Source: Nipponacmea schrenckii | Taxonomy: Eukaryota > Mollusca > Gastropoda > Lottiidae | Direction: 5' to 3' | DNA: 64,000 nucleotides | Assembly (NCBI GenBank): GCA_030562195.1 | Contig: CM060199.1 | Coordinates: 27,238,338 to 27,302,337 of the forward strand | In this document: piece by piece, positions 43,935-55,362 of the stretch | Layout: every line of letters begins with the position of its first letter | Position numbering within the stretch: position 1 is the stretch's first letter | The notes under the pieces: model-generated | The model's database searches: none | Seen by the model: only the letters and a program-made list of their open reading frames with translations | What the model was told of the DNA's origin: nothing | Position numbers and translations under genes: made by a program

Positions 43935-46450
43935 TCAAGCAACCATTGTGATACACTAAAAAGAGATCGCCACAGTGAGGGTGAAACGCCTAAACCAAAC
44001 CTAAAAAGCTACAGAATGGATGATGACCCTGATAGGGGGCATAGCAGATATTAAATTCAACCAGGAAAAGATGTGCAAATATTTGAAGATAAAATAGACA
44101 GTATGAAAGATGAATTAATGGATAAAATTGATACCAAAATTAGAACATTACATGATGAATTATCAATATATATTGTAAGTGAGAGGATTAGGATTGCCGA
44201 AATGGTTTACAGTATTAAAGGATTACAAGATAAAAACCTCGGGTAAAGAACACGGTGAGCTAAGAGGAAAGAACTTCACTCAAAAGAGGCCTATTGAGAA
44301 CGACGAGTTAACAGTTGTCGCATTCGGAGTTAAATTTGAACAAGGTGAGAACATTGAAGAAAAGGCTCGGAATGTTATAAACGGTGATGAAATCTCTCAA
44401 GCAGTTAAGATGACTGACGTGAATAGGTTGAACACTAGATCAAAATCGAAACCAGGGTTAATAAAAATCAGCTTTGAAAACTTTGATCAACGTAATAACG
44501 TCTCGAGGAACAAGAGAAAATTAGCAAGGGGTGAACTTAGAGATGTGTTCTTGTCAAGGTCAAAATCTTACACGGAAAGACTTATTGAAATGAACTCGAG
44601 GGTAATATTACGTCATCTACGAAACAATTCATCACTTGGAGTAAACTCAAACGGAATGATATTTACAAAAAAATGATAAAAAAGAAAATAAAAAAGCATA
44701 GCTACATGAAGGCCAAAGTGAGAAGAAACTGAATGTCTTAACATTAAATGTGTGCGGGCTTAAGGCAAAACTTTTATCTACTTATTTTGATGACTACGTT
44801 TCAACCTTGACCTAGTTGAAACTAAAACGTGTGACTTGGATACAATCGAACTAGACAGATTCGCTCTCTTCCTTAAATCTTCTAAAATCAACCCAGGAGG
44901 TGTAGCGCTGTTAGTAAAAGACCATCTTGCAAGTTCAATCACCGAGCATAATAGAGACGATGATTTTTCAATGTGGTTTTCGATGGATGTAAAAACCTTT
45001 GTATTGAATCAACTTTTCTGTGTAGCCTATATGCCACCAATTAGTTCGGACTATAGTTCAGTTAATATGTTTGATATTATTGAAGAGACATATCTGGATT
45101 AACACACCGAAGGAACCGAATTTTGTCTTTTTGGAGATCGAAACGCTAGGACCGTTTTGAATGATGATTTCATATCAGTCAGTTCATGGGATCTCGAATT
45201 AGACAATTTGGATAATTACATGGCCGAAAGACTTGAATCAAACGCAATCTTGGAGTCGCTTGGAATATCTTTGGAAAGAAGTAATATGGATAAAGTATTA
45301 AACAAGTATGGTGAGAGGCTTTCAGAATTGTGTATTAATCTCGGCATCTATATTGTCAACGGTAGGTGTGGAACCGACACCTATAAGGGGACTTTTACAT
45401 GTGCTGGAAGTTCTCTCGTAGATAATATGATATGTTCACCAAACGTATTCCAACAAATCCACACTTTGCTATATGTGAGTATAATCCACTTCTATCAGAT
45501 AAACATTGCCCAATATCAATAAAATTGAATAAACAACCATCGTTACAGATAGAGCATCTACCAGTAGATTTCACCAGCATTAAATTAGACCCTGACAGTC
45601 TGTAGACTGCAACAAAGTTTACTCGTTGAGAGAAAAATTAGCAACATTGAATCCAGAGAATGTCAACCAAAGTTGTATGGACGAATTATATAATGAGATA
45701 AGTGACATTTTCAAAAACAGTGCCAAAAGCTTTAATATCAGTAAACGTGTATGTATTTCCAAATCAACACATAACCGAAAAATCAGGAAGAAACCATGGT
45801 TTAATGAAGCATGTGAGACTAAACGGAAAACTTTTTACCAGACCAAGAACACCTTTAAATCGACACAGACCCAAGAAAATAAGTCAAAAGTGCTAGCGCT
45901 GCCTACAAAAGTCAACTATAAGTTGAGTATTCGATCTACCATCATAATATTAATGATAAATTGAAAAGTATGAAAAGATCAAATAGACAATATTGGAAAC
46001 TCTTAAATTAGAATAGGAAAATGCCTGTTAGGAATGATGTGGATCTCGTGTCATTCTATGAACATTTCCGAACTTTTAACCGTGGTGAACCGATTGAACT
46101 GCAAACCAAGGAAGATCTGTTAGATAACGCCAACAATATTAATATTGACACTCTTGATGTACCAGTAACCGAGTTAGAAATACAAAAGTGCATTGACAAT
46201 CCCTTGATTCTGGTTTTATTCCTACAGAATGGGTAACGGGTGTTATATGTCCAATGTATACAAGTAAAGGAGATAGGAGCATGCCTGAGTATTATAGGGA
46301 GATAACTTTACTTAGCTGTCTATGCAAGCTTTTCAGTTCTAATGTTAACACGAGACTAACAAATTATGTTGAAAGAACCAGAACAAGCTGGATTCCGTAA
46401 AATTACTCACCTCTTAATAACATATTCACGTTAAAATGCTTAATAGATTT
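43935..46450 (+). mobile_element. LINE, 5' piece (ORF1, endonuclease, reverse transcriptase start)
   Basis: Largest of three pieces of one LINE. ORF1-like: a coiled-coil segment (DKIDSMKDELMDKIDTKIRTLHDEL, ~44090) and 44179-44676, ending near KSYTERLIEMNSRVILRHLRNN. ORF2: APE-type endonuclease (LNVCGLKAKLLS, ETKTCDLDTIEL, CVAYMPPISSDYSS, LFGDRNAR) at ~44750-45520, linker, then reverse transcriptase blocks (WVTGVICPMYTSKGDRSMPEYYREITLLSCLCKLF) to LKCLIDL at 46450. Several stops and frame changes (for example 45100 and 46010). It is cut by the DUF7869 transposon at 46451. The next piece is 54239-55055. Confidence 0.85.
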
Positions 46451-46947
46451 GAAAAGTTTATTTTCAAAATGGGATATGCGCCATTTTTGAGATTTTCGTT
46501 TTTTTCTGGGTTGGCAAGTTTAAGGCAAGGTGGTTTTTACCGGGTGGTTTTTACCGGTAAAAACCGCCCTGCCGTAAATAGGTTTAAGGCAGTTTAAGGC
46601 ATAAAAAATGCCGTAAACCTAAAAATACAATATCAAACATGAAGAAATGCTTTATTAATGTCATTCTGGTTTAAAATCATGTATTGAAATATTCTTAAAT
46701 TCACATAGGTTATTTGAACTATTCATATGTTGAATATTAAGTCAAGTTCTGATTTATCAAACAGTTCCATGTCAGTACAGATGTCACACAAAGCACGAAG
46801 TAACTAGACAACATCATTGATCTGGTACTCTCTATCTGTGCAGTCAAGAGAAGACTACTAAGCTTATCAGTGTAAATTATCTTAAACTGATTCATTCAGT
46901 GTCATAAACTGTTTCAGTCAGTGTCATAATATATTTGAAAGTTAAAA

Positions 46948-48150
46948 ATGTCGAGTAAAGGAGGTAGACCTCAAGACCTAATTTGGCAACACTTTTCGAA
47001 AATGACCAAAGATAACAAGAAAATGGCAAAATGCACGAAGTGTGGTCATGAGCTGGCATTTCCAAAAGCAGAGAGAATGAAAAAACACTGGGATAAATGC
47101 AAGGCAGTTGAACAACCTGTATTTTTGAATGAAGCATCTACTTCACTCAATGATCTACAACCGCCTGAACCAAAGCGTCAAGCATTGAGTTCTACCAGTA
47201 GCATGCAACCACAAGTCAGCAAACACTTGGTAAAAACAACTGCTACCCAGATATCAATTATTGATGTAGAAATTGCAAAGTTTTTCTATGCATGCAATTT
47301 ACCCTTCAATATAACAGAAAATCCTCAATTCAAAAAAGTCTGTTCATTGCTAAGACCAGGGTATATTCCTCCCAGTCACAAAGAAATTGCAAACACTTTG
47401 CTGGATAAAGTTCATGAAGAGTTAAAACAAAGCATGAAGAATGCCTGAACTGGAAAAACTGCCACACTGGTAGAGGATGGTTGGTCTAATATCCATAATG
47501 AGCCTGTAATAGCATCATGTATGCAGGTTGGGAATGATGTATTCTTTCTTGACAGTCATGACACTGGAGCAATGACCAAAAGTGCAGAAAATTGCAAATT
47601 ACTTAGCCAAAAATCAATCCAGACAGCAAAGATTGAATACAATTGTGATGTTAAGAGTGTTGTTACAGATAATGCAAAGTCAATGGAGAAAATGAGATCT
47701 GAACTAGCAAAGGATGATCCAAACTTAATTGTTTATGGCTGTTCAGCTCATTGGCTTCAGCTTCTAGGCAAAGACTGCACTTCACAAAACATTATTAAGC
47801 ATATCACATTAGTCCAAAAATTCTTTAGAAACCATCACAAACCACAAGCCTGGTTAAGTGAGAAAGGAGGGAAAAAAACAGTATTAGCCGGAGATACTAG
47901 ATGGAATAGTAACATTGATATGACGGACAACTTTCTTGCCAATCGTTGTTTTTACCAACAAATCATTCAAGAAAATGCGAAAGAATATGCATTTGAAACA
48001 GCAGTCATTACTAAGGTCATGGATTACTCCATCTGCAAAAGTGCTATGGATCTGGTTGAACAGTTAAGAAAAATAGCTTGCGCACTTGATAAGTGCCAGA
48101 GTGATAACTCATCACTTGCAGATGCTTGTGACCTCTGGTTAGGTAGAGGG
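46948..48150 (+). pseudogene. hAT transposase, N-terminal and catalytic part
   Basis: BED zinc finger at the N-terminus (CTKCGHELAFPKAERMKKHWDKC, ~47032-47100, broken by nothing). A linker and helical region follow to MKNA, where an in-frame TGA (47446-47448) interrupts. The catalytic domain then continues in frame: LVEDGWSN (first D), VVTDNAKSM (second D), YGCSAHWLQLL (the CxxH block) and DTRWNS. The copy ends near DACDLWLG, where the SINE junction begins. It would cut and paste the element. Inactive because of the stop and the missing C-terminus. Confidence 0.88.
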
Positions 48151-48166
48151 GGGGAAACTACTATCT

Positions 48167-48304
48167 CGTAGTTCCGGGAAAGCACGGGCCTAGGAATCAG
48201 ACCTAATTTTTATTTCCTCGCACCGATCGGGATTCGAACCCACGGCACCTAGTCGCCTAGCAGACGACAGTCCAAGTCGCTAACCACTGAGCCATTCACC
48301 ACCC
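48167..48304 (-). mobile_element. tRNA-derived SINE
   Basis: On the minus strand from 48304: ggtggtgaatggctcagtgg with ttagcgacttgg (polymerase III A box), an extra stem with gactgtcgtctgctaggcga, then gtgggttcgaatcccgatcg (B box). This is the outline of a type II (long variable arm) tRNA. A ~70-base non-tRNA part follows to a C-run. It separates the two hAT copies. No target-site duplication is seen, so it lies at a rearrangement seam. Confidence 0.82.
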
Positions 48305-49278
48305 ACGAAGTGTGGTCATGAGCTGGCATTTCCAAAAGCAGAGAGAATGAAAAAACACTGGGATAAATGCAAGGCAGTTAAACAACCTGTATTTTTGAAT
48401 GAAGCATCTACTTCACTCAATGATCTACAACCGCCTGAACCAAAGCGTCAAGCATTGAGTTCTACCAGTAGCATGCAACCACAAGTCAGCAAACACTTGA
48501 TAAAAACAACTGCTACCCAGATATCAATTATTGAATTAGAAATTGCAAAGTTTTTCTATGCATGCAATTTACCCTTCAATATAACAGAAAATCCTCAATT
48601 CAAAAAAGTCTGTTCATTGCTAAGACCAGGGTATATTCCTCCCAGTCACAAAGAAATTGCAAACACTTTGCTGGAGTGCTGCAAAAGTGCTATGGATCTG
48701 GTTGAACAGTTAAGAAAAATAGCTTGCGCACTTGATAAGTGCTAGAGTGATAACTCATCACTTGCAGATGCTTGTGACCTCTGGTTAGGGTTATTATCAA
48801 ATCCAGTTCTTCGTCCTCATGAGCAAATTGTGAAAAAAAGATATAAAGATGCCATATTACCGATGCACTTGACTGCCTACATGCTTCATCCAAATATAAA
48901 GGAGAGAAGCTCACCACTGAACAACGTCAAGTTGTCAATGAATGGCTAATAAAGAGAAATCCTAATTTCATTAGAACCCTAATTAGTTTTGAAGCTAAGG
49001 CTGCACCATTCCCTTCTACTTTCTTTATGCAAGAAGCATCTAGTATTGATCCTAGTGTATGGTGGGAAGGAGTTGGCAAAAGTGATGTAGACCCAGAGTT
49101 TGTGAAAATTGCCAAAAGCTTGGTATCTTCACCAGCTTCATCTGCGTCAATCGAAAGAATTTTTAGCTCTTTCAGTCTTGTCCATAATAAGGTCAGAAAT
49201 AGGTTAGAGGTTGAAAAAGGTAGCAAACTTGTATTTTGCTATCGTATGCTGCGTGGGAAATTTGATCTTGAATGGTAA
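48305..49278 (+). pseudogene. hAT transposase, internally deleted second copy with the C-terminal dimerisation domain
   Basis: It restarts inside the BED finger (as at 47035), runs to NTLLE, then jumps to CKSAMDLVEQL: about 630 bp of the catalytic region (equivalent to 47407-48034) is missing. A TAG follows ALDKC. The C-terminal part is unique to this copy: LMPHEQ-like region, DPSVWWEGVGKS, then the hAT dimerisation motif (SSPASSASIERIFSSFSLVHNKVRNRLEVEK, split over 49130-49220), and the stop at 49276. The deletion is typical of non-autonomous hAT derivatives. Confidence 0.82.
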
Positions 49279-49816
49279 TATCAACCTTAACCTTACTTCA
49301 TTCTCTAAATTGTGTTTTGTTTCATTTTCATTTTGTTATTTGGGTGGTGGTTTGTTTTTTTCCCTTAATAAAGTGTTTCATAATCATTGTTTTCTCTTCC
49401 TTATGATTGCCAATGTAGGACTGGCACATAGTCTGTTCAATGTAGATTGTTCCTTGGGTATTGTCGCTTGTTAAAATGCTGAGATAAGGTAAAAGGCAGT
49501 TTTGGGCGGTTTTTACCAGTTTAAGGCAGTAAAAGGCAGTTAAAGGCAGATGCCGTGCCGTAAATGGGTTTTAAGGGCTGCCTTTTACCCAACCCTGGTT
49601 TTTTCCATTTTCTAATCCTTTTCATTAAGAGGCATCTGACAAACTGTTCAAAACCATTATTTTCAATTTATAAGGGCCTGAGAAAGGGAGTTAATGTTTT
49701 TTGTTTCAAAATGGTATAAGCGACATGATGTTTTCTTTACAAAATGGGATATATCCCATCAACCAATCAGAATTCACTTCCTCCAAAATGGCAGCCCCCA
49801 TGATAATGGCTGAAAT

Positions 49817-52211
49817 GTGTTGTCAATAATGATGTTTGAGGACGAGAGTGAGCCTGTCGAGCTGTCGCCTAAGGGTAGAAAGAGAAAAATTATTAGAGAG
49901 CATCATTCCCACGAAATTGAAAAGAAAAACCGCCATTCTGGTCATAATATAAATCCTAAAATTTCATGTACACATGCCACTACATTTTGCAATTGCAAAG
50001 CTGACCTACTTACAGCTGATGACCGTCATTACAACAAGACACTTTTTTTTATAAAGGTTGTGACAAACAGTACCAAGATGCTTTCATCCTTAGACATGTA
50101 GATATAGGATCAGTTAAAAGAGAACGTGTCAAGCCCAATAACAGGAAGAAAACTAGAAACTGTGCAGTCAGATATTATGTGTATAAAAGTAAAAGTGAAA
50201 CTGAACCTGAACTTCAGGCTGAAGATGAAAATGAAGACAATAGGTCTAATGTAGAAACTGGGGAAAGAAAACATGGGTATTTGAAAGTTCAAGTTTGCAG
50301 AAATTCCTTTTTAAGTATTTATGGTGAGCATTATTTCCCTTTTCTTCGTAAATTTGTAACAATAATGTTTATTAATAGGCTCATATTGCCTGTGTATATA
50401 GGCCTACCACAGGAACTCTTTATTGGTCATAATAAAAAATATAATATAAATATAGCCCCCATAGGCCTATAAGAATAGTAAAAGCAGGGAGTGTATTTTG
50501 TTATTTTGCTGGTTTGTTTACATTTTTTTATCTAAAGCTTATTGACAAGCTTATGTGTAGAAATATGTTGTCGATCAATCTATTGCGAGAAATTTGCTTG
50601 TTAGCTTTTAAAAAAAAAAAAAATCGCCCTGGATATCAAATGTAAACAAACCAGCAAGATGGTGGATGACACTCCTTGTCTTTACTATTCTTATATAGGG
50701 TCTATATTTTTATTTACTGACTGATAACGAGTTCCTGTTTATGTACAGATGGTGTTAGTATAAGATAGTAGGCCTATAGATAATTATAACCCCATCTCAT
50801 TTGTGCGAAATTCATCTAATGATATTCAATATCATTCCTTATGTTCTTTTATTTCTTCAGGTATATCAAATGGTAGGTGCCATCGAGTCATTAATTATTA
50901 CACCAACAATAATACTCCGAGATGTGAGCGAAGAGGAGGGTTTAAACAGAGTGAAAAGTATGACAAAATCAAGAAGGAGATAGAAGAACATATTAAACAG
51001 TTTTCATGCAGAGCGAGTCATTATGGGAGAAGGGGTGCTCCTGGTAGGAAGTATCTTCCGTCTGAATTAAGTGTCGCAAAAATGCATTCATTGTTTTCCA
51101 GTCAAAATCATTCGCAAGTGACGTATTCTTTATACTATAGTGTATTTTGTTATAATTTCAACCTTGGTTTTGGACATCCAGCAACTGACATTTGTTCTAC
51201 TTGCGTTAAACACAGAGTTCATCTTAAGGATTCCACAATGACAGATGAGGAAAAGAAGCAAGAAACAGTGAGGTATTTGCTACATAGGAGAAGATCACGT
51301 GTTTTTTATGATATGCTAAATGATGTTGATGATGATTCTTTAACTATTACATTTGACATGATGGAGAATTTGATTTACCTAAGACTCCAGTTAATTTAAG
51401 CTATTATTCTAGGCAGATGTATCTTTATGTTTTCTGTGTAGTTGTTCATAATGGAAAAAACAGCAAACAATCTAAAGATGATGTCTTTTTGTATGTGTGG
51501 GGAGAACACGAGAATAAGAAAGACAGCAACATGACTGGATCAGCCTTAACTCATGTCTTACTCAATCAACTTTGTCAGAGAATTAGAGATAAGAAGTTAT
51601 TAAGATTATTCAGTGATTCATGTTTCGGACAAAATAAGAATTTCAATATACTGTCAATGTTAAGTGCCATTCGTAAAAGGTATTTTACAGATTTGAAAAT
51701 GAATTTTGTTTTTCCTATTAGAGGTCACAGCTTTTTACCAGCTGATAGAGTCTTTGGGCGTATTGAGCAGGACATTAGAAAAATTGATACAATCCTATTA
51801 CCATCCAATTATATTTCCATCTTGGAGAAAAATGGCTCTGTATTTCGGTACCAGAAAGATTGGTATGCTTATGATTTTAAAAAAGAAACATCCAAATTTG
51901 TAAAAAGTACCCGCCCATTTAAAATAAGTGAATGTAGGGTAATAGAAATTTCAGAAAATGGTGTTAGTGTGAAAATGACATATAATGCGGCATTTGAAAA
52001 TCACACGATATTAAAAAAAGGGGTGTCATGGGTTTCCTTTAATCCCCCAAAATTGCCCTCTGAAAATACGATAAAAAAAGAAAAGAAAGATGATGTTTTG
52101 AGGCTATTGAAGGACATTGCTGTACCTTCTGCAGTAATGAAATTTTATGATGCAGCTCTTCCAAAAGATAATGTAATTAGCAACTGCAATAGTGATTCAG
52201 ATTCTGAATAA
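49817..52211 (+). pseudogene. DUF7869-type transposase, one intron, frameshifted
   Basis: Acidic and basic N-terminus with CNCKADLL. A frame change in a T-run near 50050 leads on to GCDKQYQDAFILRHVDIGSVKR. Then YLKVQVCRNSFLSIYG, an intron from a GTGAGC donor (~50322) to a TTTCTTCAG acceptor (~50861), and in phase [13 protein letters not shown]. Later [11 protein letters not shown] (zinc-finger-like) and the DUF7869 core: TFDMMEN (first acid), [20 protein letters not shown] after a one-base loss near 51380, YVWGEHENKKDSN, LLRLFSDSCFGQNKNFN (second acid) and RGHSFLPADRVFGRIEQD. C-terminus SNCNSDSDSE. It is the probable transposase of the enclosing element. The family name is from memory. Confidence 0.72.
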
Positions 52212-53039
52212 GTTGTGTGATTTTCATTGGGGTTATTTCTATAATTCTGCCTGTTAGACTGTTACTATAATTAAATATGATTAATTATTGTGAAATGAAA
52301 TCAATTGTCTGTTATGGATAAATTTTGATTTTGTAATTGTAATTGGACATACTATGTTCAAAATAAATTAAATTATATTGTTATTGTTTAGGTTCAATAT
52401 TTTTATATTGTTATTTGAGGTGCAGAGAGTAAGATGTTAAATTCCGTCCATTTAATTTTATTTTATATTGTTATGTTGTTAATTGAATATTTTATATTGT
52501 TATCATATTTTATAATTGTATGTTGTTAATTGAAAATTTTATATTTTTATGTTCAAAGTAAAAGTCTTGATAAATTGATTAGATTTTTTAATTTCGCTTG
52601 GTGGCTCTTTCTGTTGAATTCATGGTAGACGAAAGTTTTACATTTAGAATTCACGTGACGATTTTCTTAGACTTGCATGGGATTTGATTGGATGAAATTT
52701 TGCAAGCTTTAAACATGGTATCTTGGGAATGAACTGAATGGAGTTTTACGTCCTACCCTTCTGCACCTTATGGGCTAATGAAGACGAGCAACGCCATTCA
52801 GTGAGAAATGAGGGAAATTTTGTCAGGACGGCGGCATAAGCCTGCCCTTTTTCGATTTCCAACTGTTGAGTGATCTACACACAGGACCTTGGTTTATTGT
52901 CCCATCTTAAAGACAATACCCTTTTTCATTGTCAGTCCCCGGACCTGCATCACTGACAAGGGGAAACCGGGCTGGAAAATCCGAAAGCTGAAGGATAATC
53001 CCAGGATTGAATCTGGGACTGTCAGACTAGTGACCAAGC
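52212..53039. other. Non-coding 3' part of the DUF7869 element
   Basis: AT-rich repeats of ttatattgttatt to ~52550. From ~52880 a different, mixed-composition segment follows (cattgtcagtccccgg, gcatcactgacaagg, ggattgaatctgggac), which resembles an interspersed repeat. No gene. Confidence 0.45.
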
Positions 53040-53920
53040 ATCTGACCCCCATCCCCTTTCTCCCTCTCCTCCCCCCCGGTCCCATCCCCCGCCACCTTCC
53101 TCCACACTACCTCTCCTCCCCCACCTTCCTCCACACTACCTCTCCTCCCCCACCTTCCTCCACACTACCCCTCCTTCCCAACCTTCTTCCTCCACACTAC
53201 CTCTCCTCCCCCACCCCCCTCCACACTATCCCTCCTCCCCCACCTTCCTCCACACTACCTCTCCTCCCCACCCCACCTTCCTCCACACTACCCCTCCCCC
53301 TCCTTCCCATCTTCCTCCACACTACCTCTCCTCCCCCCCCCTCACCTTCCTCCACACTACCCCTCCTTCCCCTCCCCCCACACTACCTCTCCTCCCCCTC
53401 ACCTTCCTCCACACTACCCCTCCTTCCCCTCCCCCCACCTTCCTCCACACTAACCCTCCTCCCCCACCTTCCTCCACACTACCCCTCCCCCTCCTCCCCA
53501 CCTTCCTCTCCTCCCTCCCCTCACCTCCCCCACCTTCCTCCACACTATCCCTCCTCCCTCTCCCCCACACTACCCATCCTCTCCCTCTACCCTTCCTCCC
53601 CTTCCCCCCACATTACCCCTCCCCCCACACTACCCCTCCTCCCCCACCTTCCTCCACACTACCCCTCCTCCCCCTCCCTTCCTCCACACTACCCCTCCTC
53701 TCCACACTCCCCCACCTTCCTCCACACTACCCCTCCCCCTCCTCCCCACCTTCCTCCACACTATCCCCCCTCCTCCCCCTCTACCCTCCCCTCCTCCCCT
53801 CTCCACCACCTTCCTCCTCACTACCCCGCCCCCCCACTACCTTCCTCCACACTACCCCTCCTCCCCCTGTACCCTCCCACCCCACAACCTTCCACCACAC
53901 TACCCTTCTGTTGTCACAAG
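53040..53920. repeat. Polypyrimidine minisatellite (~29-bp CT-rich unit)
   Basis: About 880 bp almost free of G on the plus strand, made of variants of ccaccttcctccacactacc plus ctcctccccc. Strong strand asymmetry. Long open frames on both strands (proline/serine-rich on plus, glycine/arginine-rich on minus) follow from the composition and are not genes. Such tracts can form triplex (H-DNA). Confidence 0.95.
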
Positions 53921-53954
53921 CTGTATGCTATTTGGGATGAGTCCCTTGTTTAAA

Positions 53955-54238
53955 TAATCTAAGCCTATTCCCATTTTGAAACTAATGTGGATATATCCCA
54001 TTTTGAAACCAAAGTGGATATATCCCATTTTGAAACGAAAATATTTTTCAAGTTCCTATTAATTGGTAAATTTCATTCAGAAATTTTAGGTAATTCAATG
54101 ACAAGAATCCAACCTTTGATCTTTATAGAATCAGTTGGTATAAGTTTATTTATCTTAATTCGCAAATGTATGAGAGATTTTTGCCCTTTTCTCAAAATGT
54201 TAAAAATGGATATATCCCATTTTGAAAATAAACTCTTC
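53955..54238. repeat. Right subterminal repeats and TIR of the DUF7869 element
   Basis: Three close copies of tatcccattttgaaac at 53970-54040 and one at the very end (54212-54238, the TIR). Spaced copies of the terminal motif are typical of transposase binding sites. Confidence 0.75.
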
Positions 54239-55055
54239 ATTTGTACCTCAGTAAAAGTACGAGAATCTATGCATGCTTTATCGATAATGTGTTATCCAGG
54301 TTTGAGTATTCATGAAATTGACCATGAAACTATTGGAGTATATCTAAAACTGTTTGCATTGCTCTACGCTATGATACTATATTATTAGCAGAAACTGAAT
54401 CAGATTTACAAGTAGCTATCAATAATATGTTGGAATATTGTACAGCAAGGAATCTTGACATTAATATATCCAAAACGAAAGTAGTTGTATTTTCAAAGGG
54501 TAAGATAAGAAAGAAACCCACCATAAGATATGGTAAACATTTTATTGAAGTTGTCGATGATTATATGTACTTAGATATTAAGTTTACCTACAATGGCAAC
54601 TTTAATAAAGCCAAAACAGTAATCCATTCCAAAGCATATGCCGCTATGTTTTCCATTCTTCAAAGGGTAGAAATCTGCATATTGACATTGACACGCAAAT
54701 TCATTTATACAATAGTCTGGATGTGAAATCTGGGGATGTACTGATGGAAAGATTGCAACTACGGTTTGGCAAAATTTTGCTTAAGGTTAAAACCTCAACT
54801 CCAAATGTTATGATGTATGGGCGGCTTGTAATATTTCCTCTGTCAGTTTATATTAAATGTAGAATGGTATGTTTTTTTGGAATAAACCTGTAAATAGTCC
54901 TGTTAACAAGATTTCGTCCCTGTTGTATAAATCACTCCGAGAATCACCAGGCAAATGCCCATGGATCGGCTATGTTAAAAATGTCTTGTGCGATTCGAGG
55001 TATTCATACATATATGTGACAATCAAGCAGAAAATATTGATACTAAATAGCTTAA
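54239..55055 (+). mobile_element. LINE, middle piece (reverse transcriptase palm to C-terminal part)
   Basis: Begins with the ATTT target-site copy. The frame continues LYLSKSTRIYACFID, exactly where the 5' piece stopped. Near 54365 the catalytic YADD-type box has lost one base, followed by ETESDLQVAINNMLEYCTARNLDINISKTKVVVF. It ends at the TTAA (55052-55055) used by the Kolobok element. Confidence 0.88.
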
Positions 55056-55075
55056 AGGGATAATAGGCGTTAGAA

Positions 55076-55362
55076 CGAACGTAAAAATTTAAGTTCACTC
55101 AAATTTGGACAATAACAGTATATATCCATCAGTAGACTTACCTATACATCAAAATCCCTCTAAAATCCGATAAATCCCCAAAATAAAGTAGTTAATCATA
55201 AAACGCTAGAGCCATCCATCAAGCGATTTTCAAATTGCGAGACTTGAAAATCCGTTGTTATTATAAAGGGAAGTAACTCTAACATGGGGCTTCCCCGCGT
55301 CCTTGACCTCTACACTCGAATTGACCTCAATATTGTCCAACATTTTTTAAGAAGGAATAAAA
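55076..55362. promoter_or_regulatory. Left leader of the Kolobok element, presumed transposase promoter
   Basis: Stretch between the left TIR and the transposase start. No clear TATA or initiator can be argued from the sequence. The assignment rests on position only. Confidence 0.35.

Larger units (their letters stand above)
46506..49597 (+). mobile_element. hAT DNA transposon, rearranged
   Basis: Flanked by 8-bp near-identical direct repeats gttttttt (46498-46505) and gttttttc (49598-49605). The ends CTGGGTTGG and (reverse complement) CAGGGTTGG are typical hAT termini. Subterminal regions at both ends are full of aaggcagt/ggtttttacc repeats. It inserted into the left end of the DUF7869 transposon. 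Internally it holds a first copy up to ~48150, a SINE, and a second internally deleted copy from 48305. Confidence 0.9.
46451..54238 (+). mobile_element. DNA transposon with DUF7869-type transposase (Sola-like?), host of a nested hAT
   Basis: Flanked by the 4-bp duplication ATTT (46447-46450 and 54239-54242). 27-bp TIRs: GAAAAGTTTATTTTCAAAAT and onward at 46451, against the reverse complement of 54212-54238, with one mismatch. Copies of the TIR core (tatcccattttgaaa) recur near 49748, 53970, 54003, 54027 and 54215. The total is 7,788 bp, or about 4.7 kb without the hAT. The 4-bp target duplication would suit the Sola superfamily, a tentative assignment. It cuts the LINE between LID and LYLSK. 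Confidence 0.85.

Noticed and set aside
43800..44180. Possible gypsy 3' LTR after the integrase
   Set aside because: No second LTR copy, no TG...CA pair, and LINE ORF1-like coding begins at about 43935.
48220..48304. Functional tRNA gene
   Set aside because: The head resembles a tRNA but continues into a SINE body and lies at a rearrangement seam within a transposon.
52889..53953. 354-codon proline/serine-rich open frame
   Set aside because: It lies in a CT-rich minisatellite. The frame is a result of composition, and the opposite strand shows equally long Gly/Arg frames.
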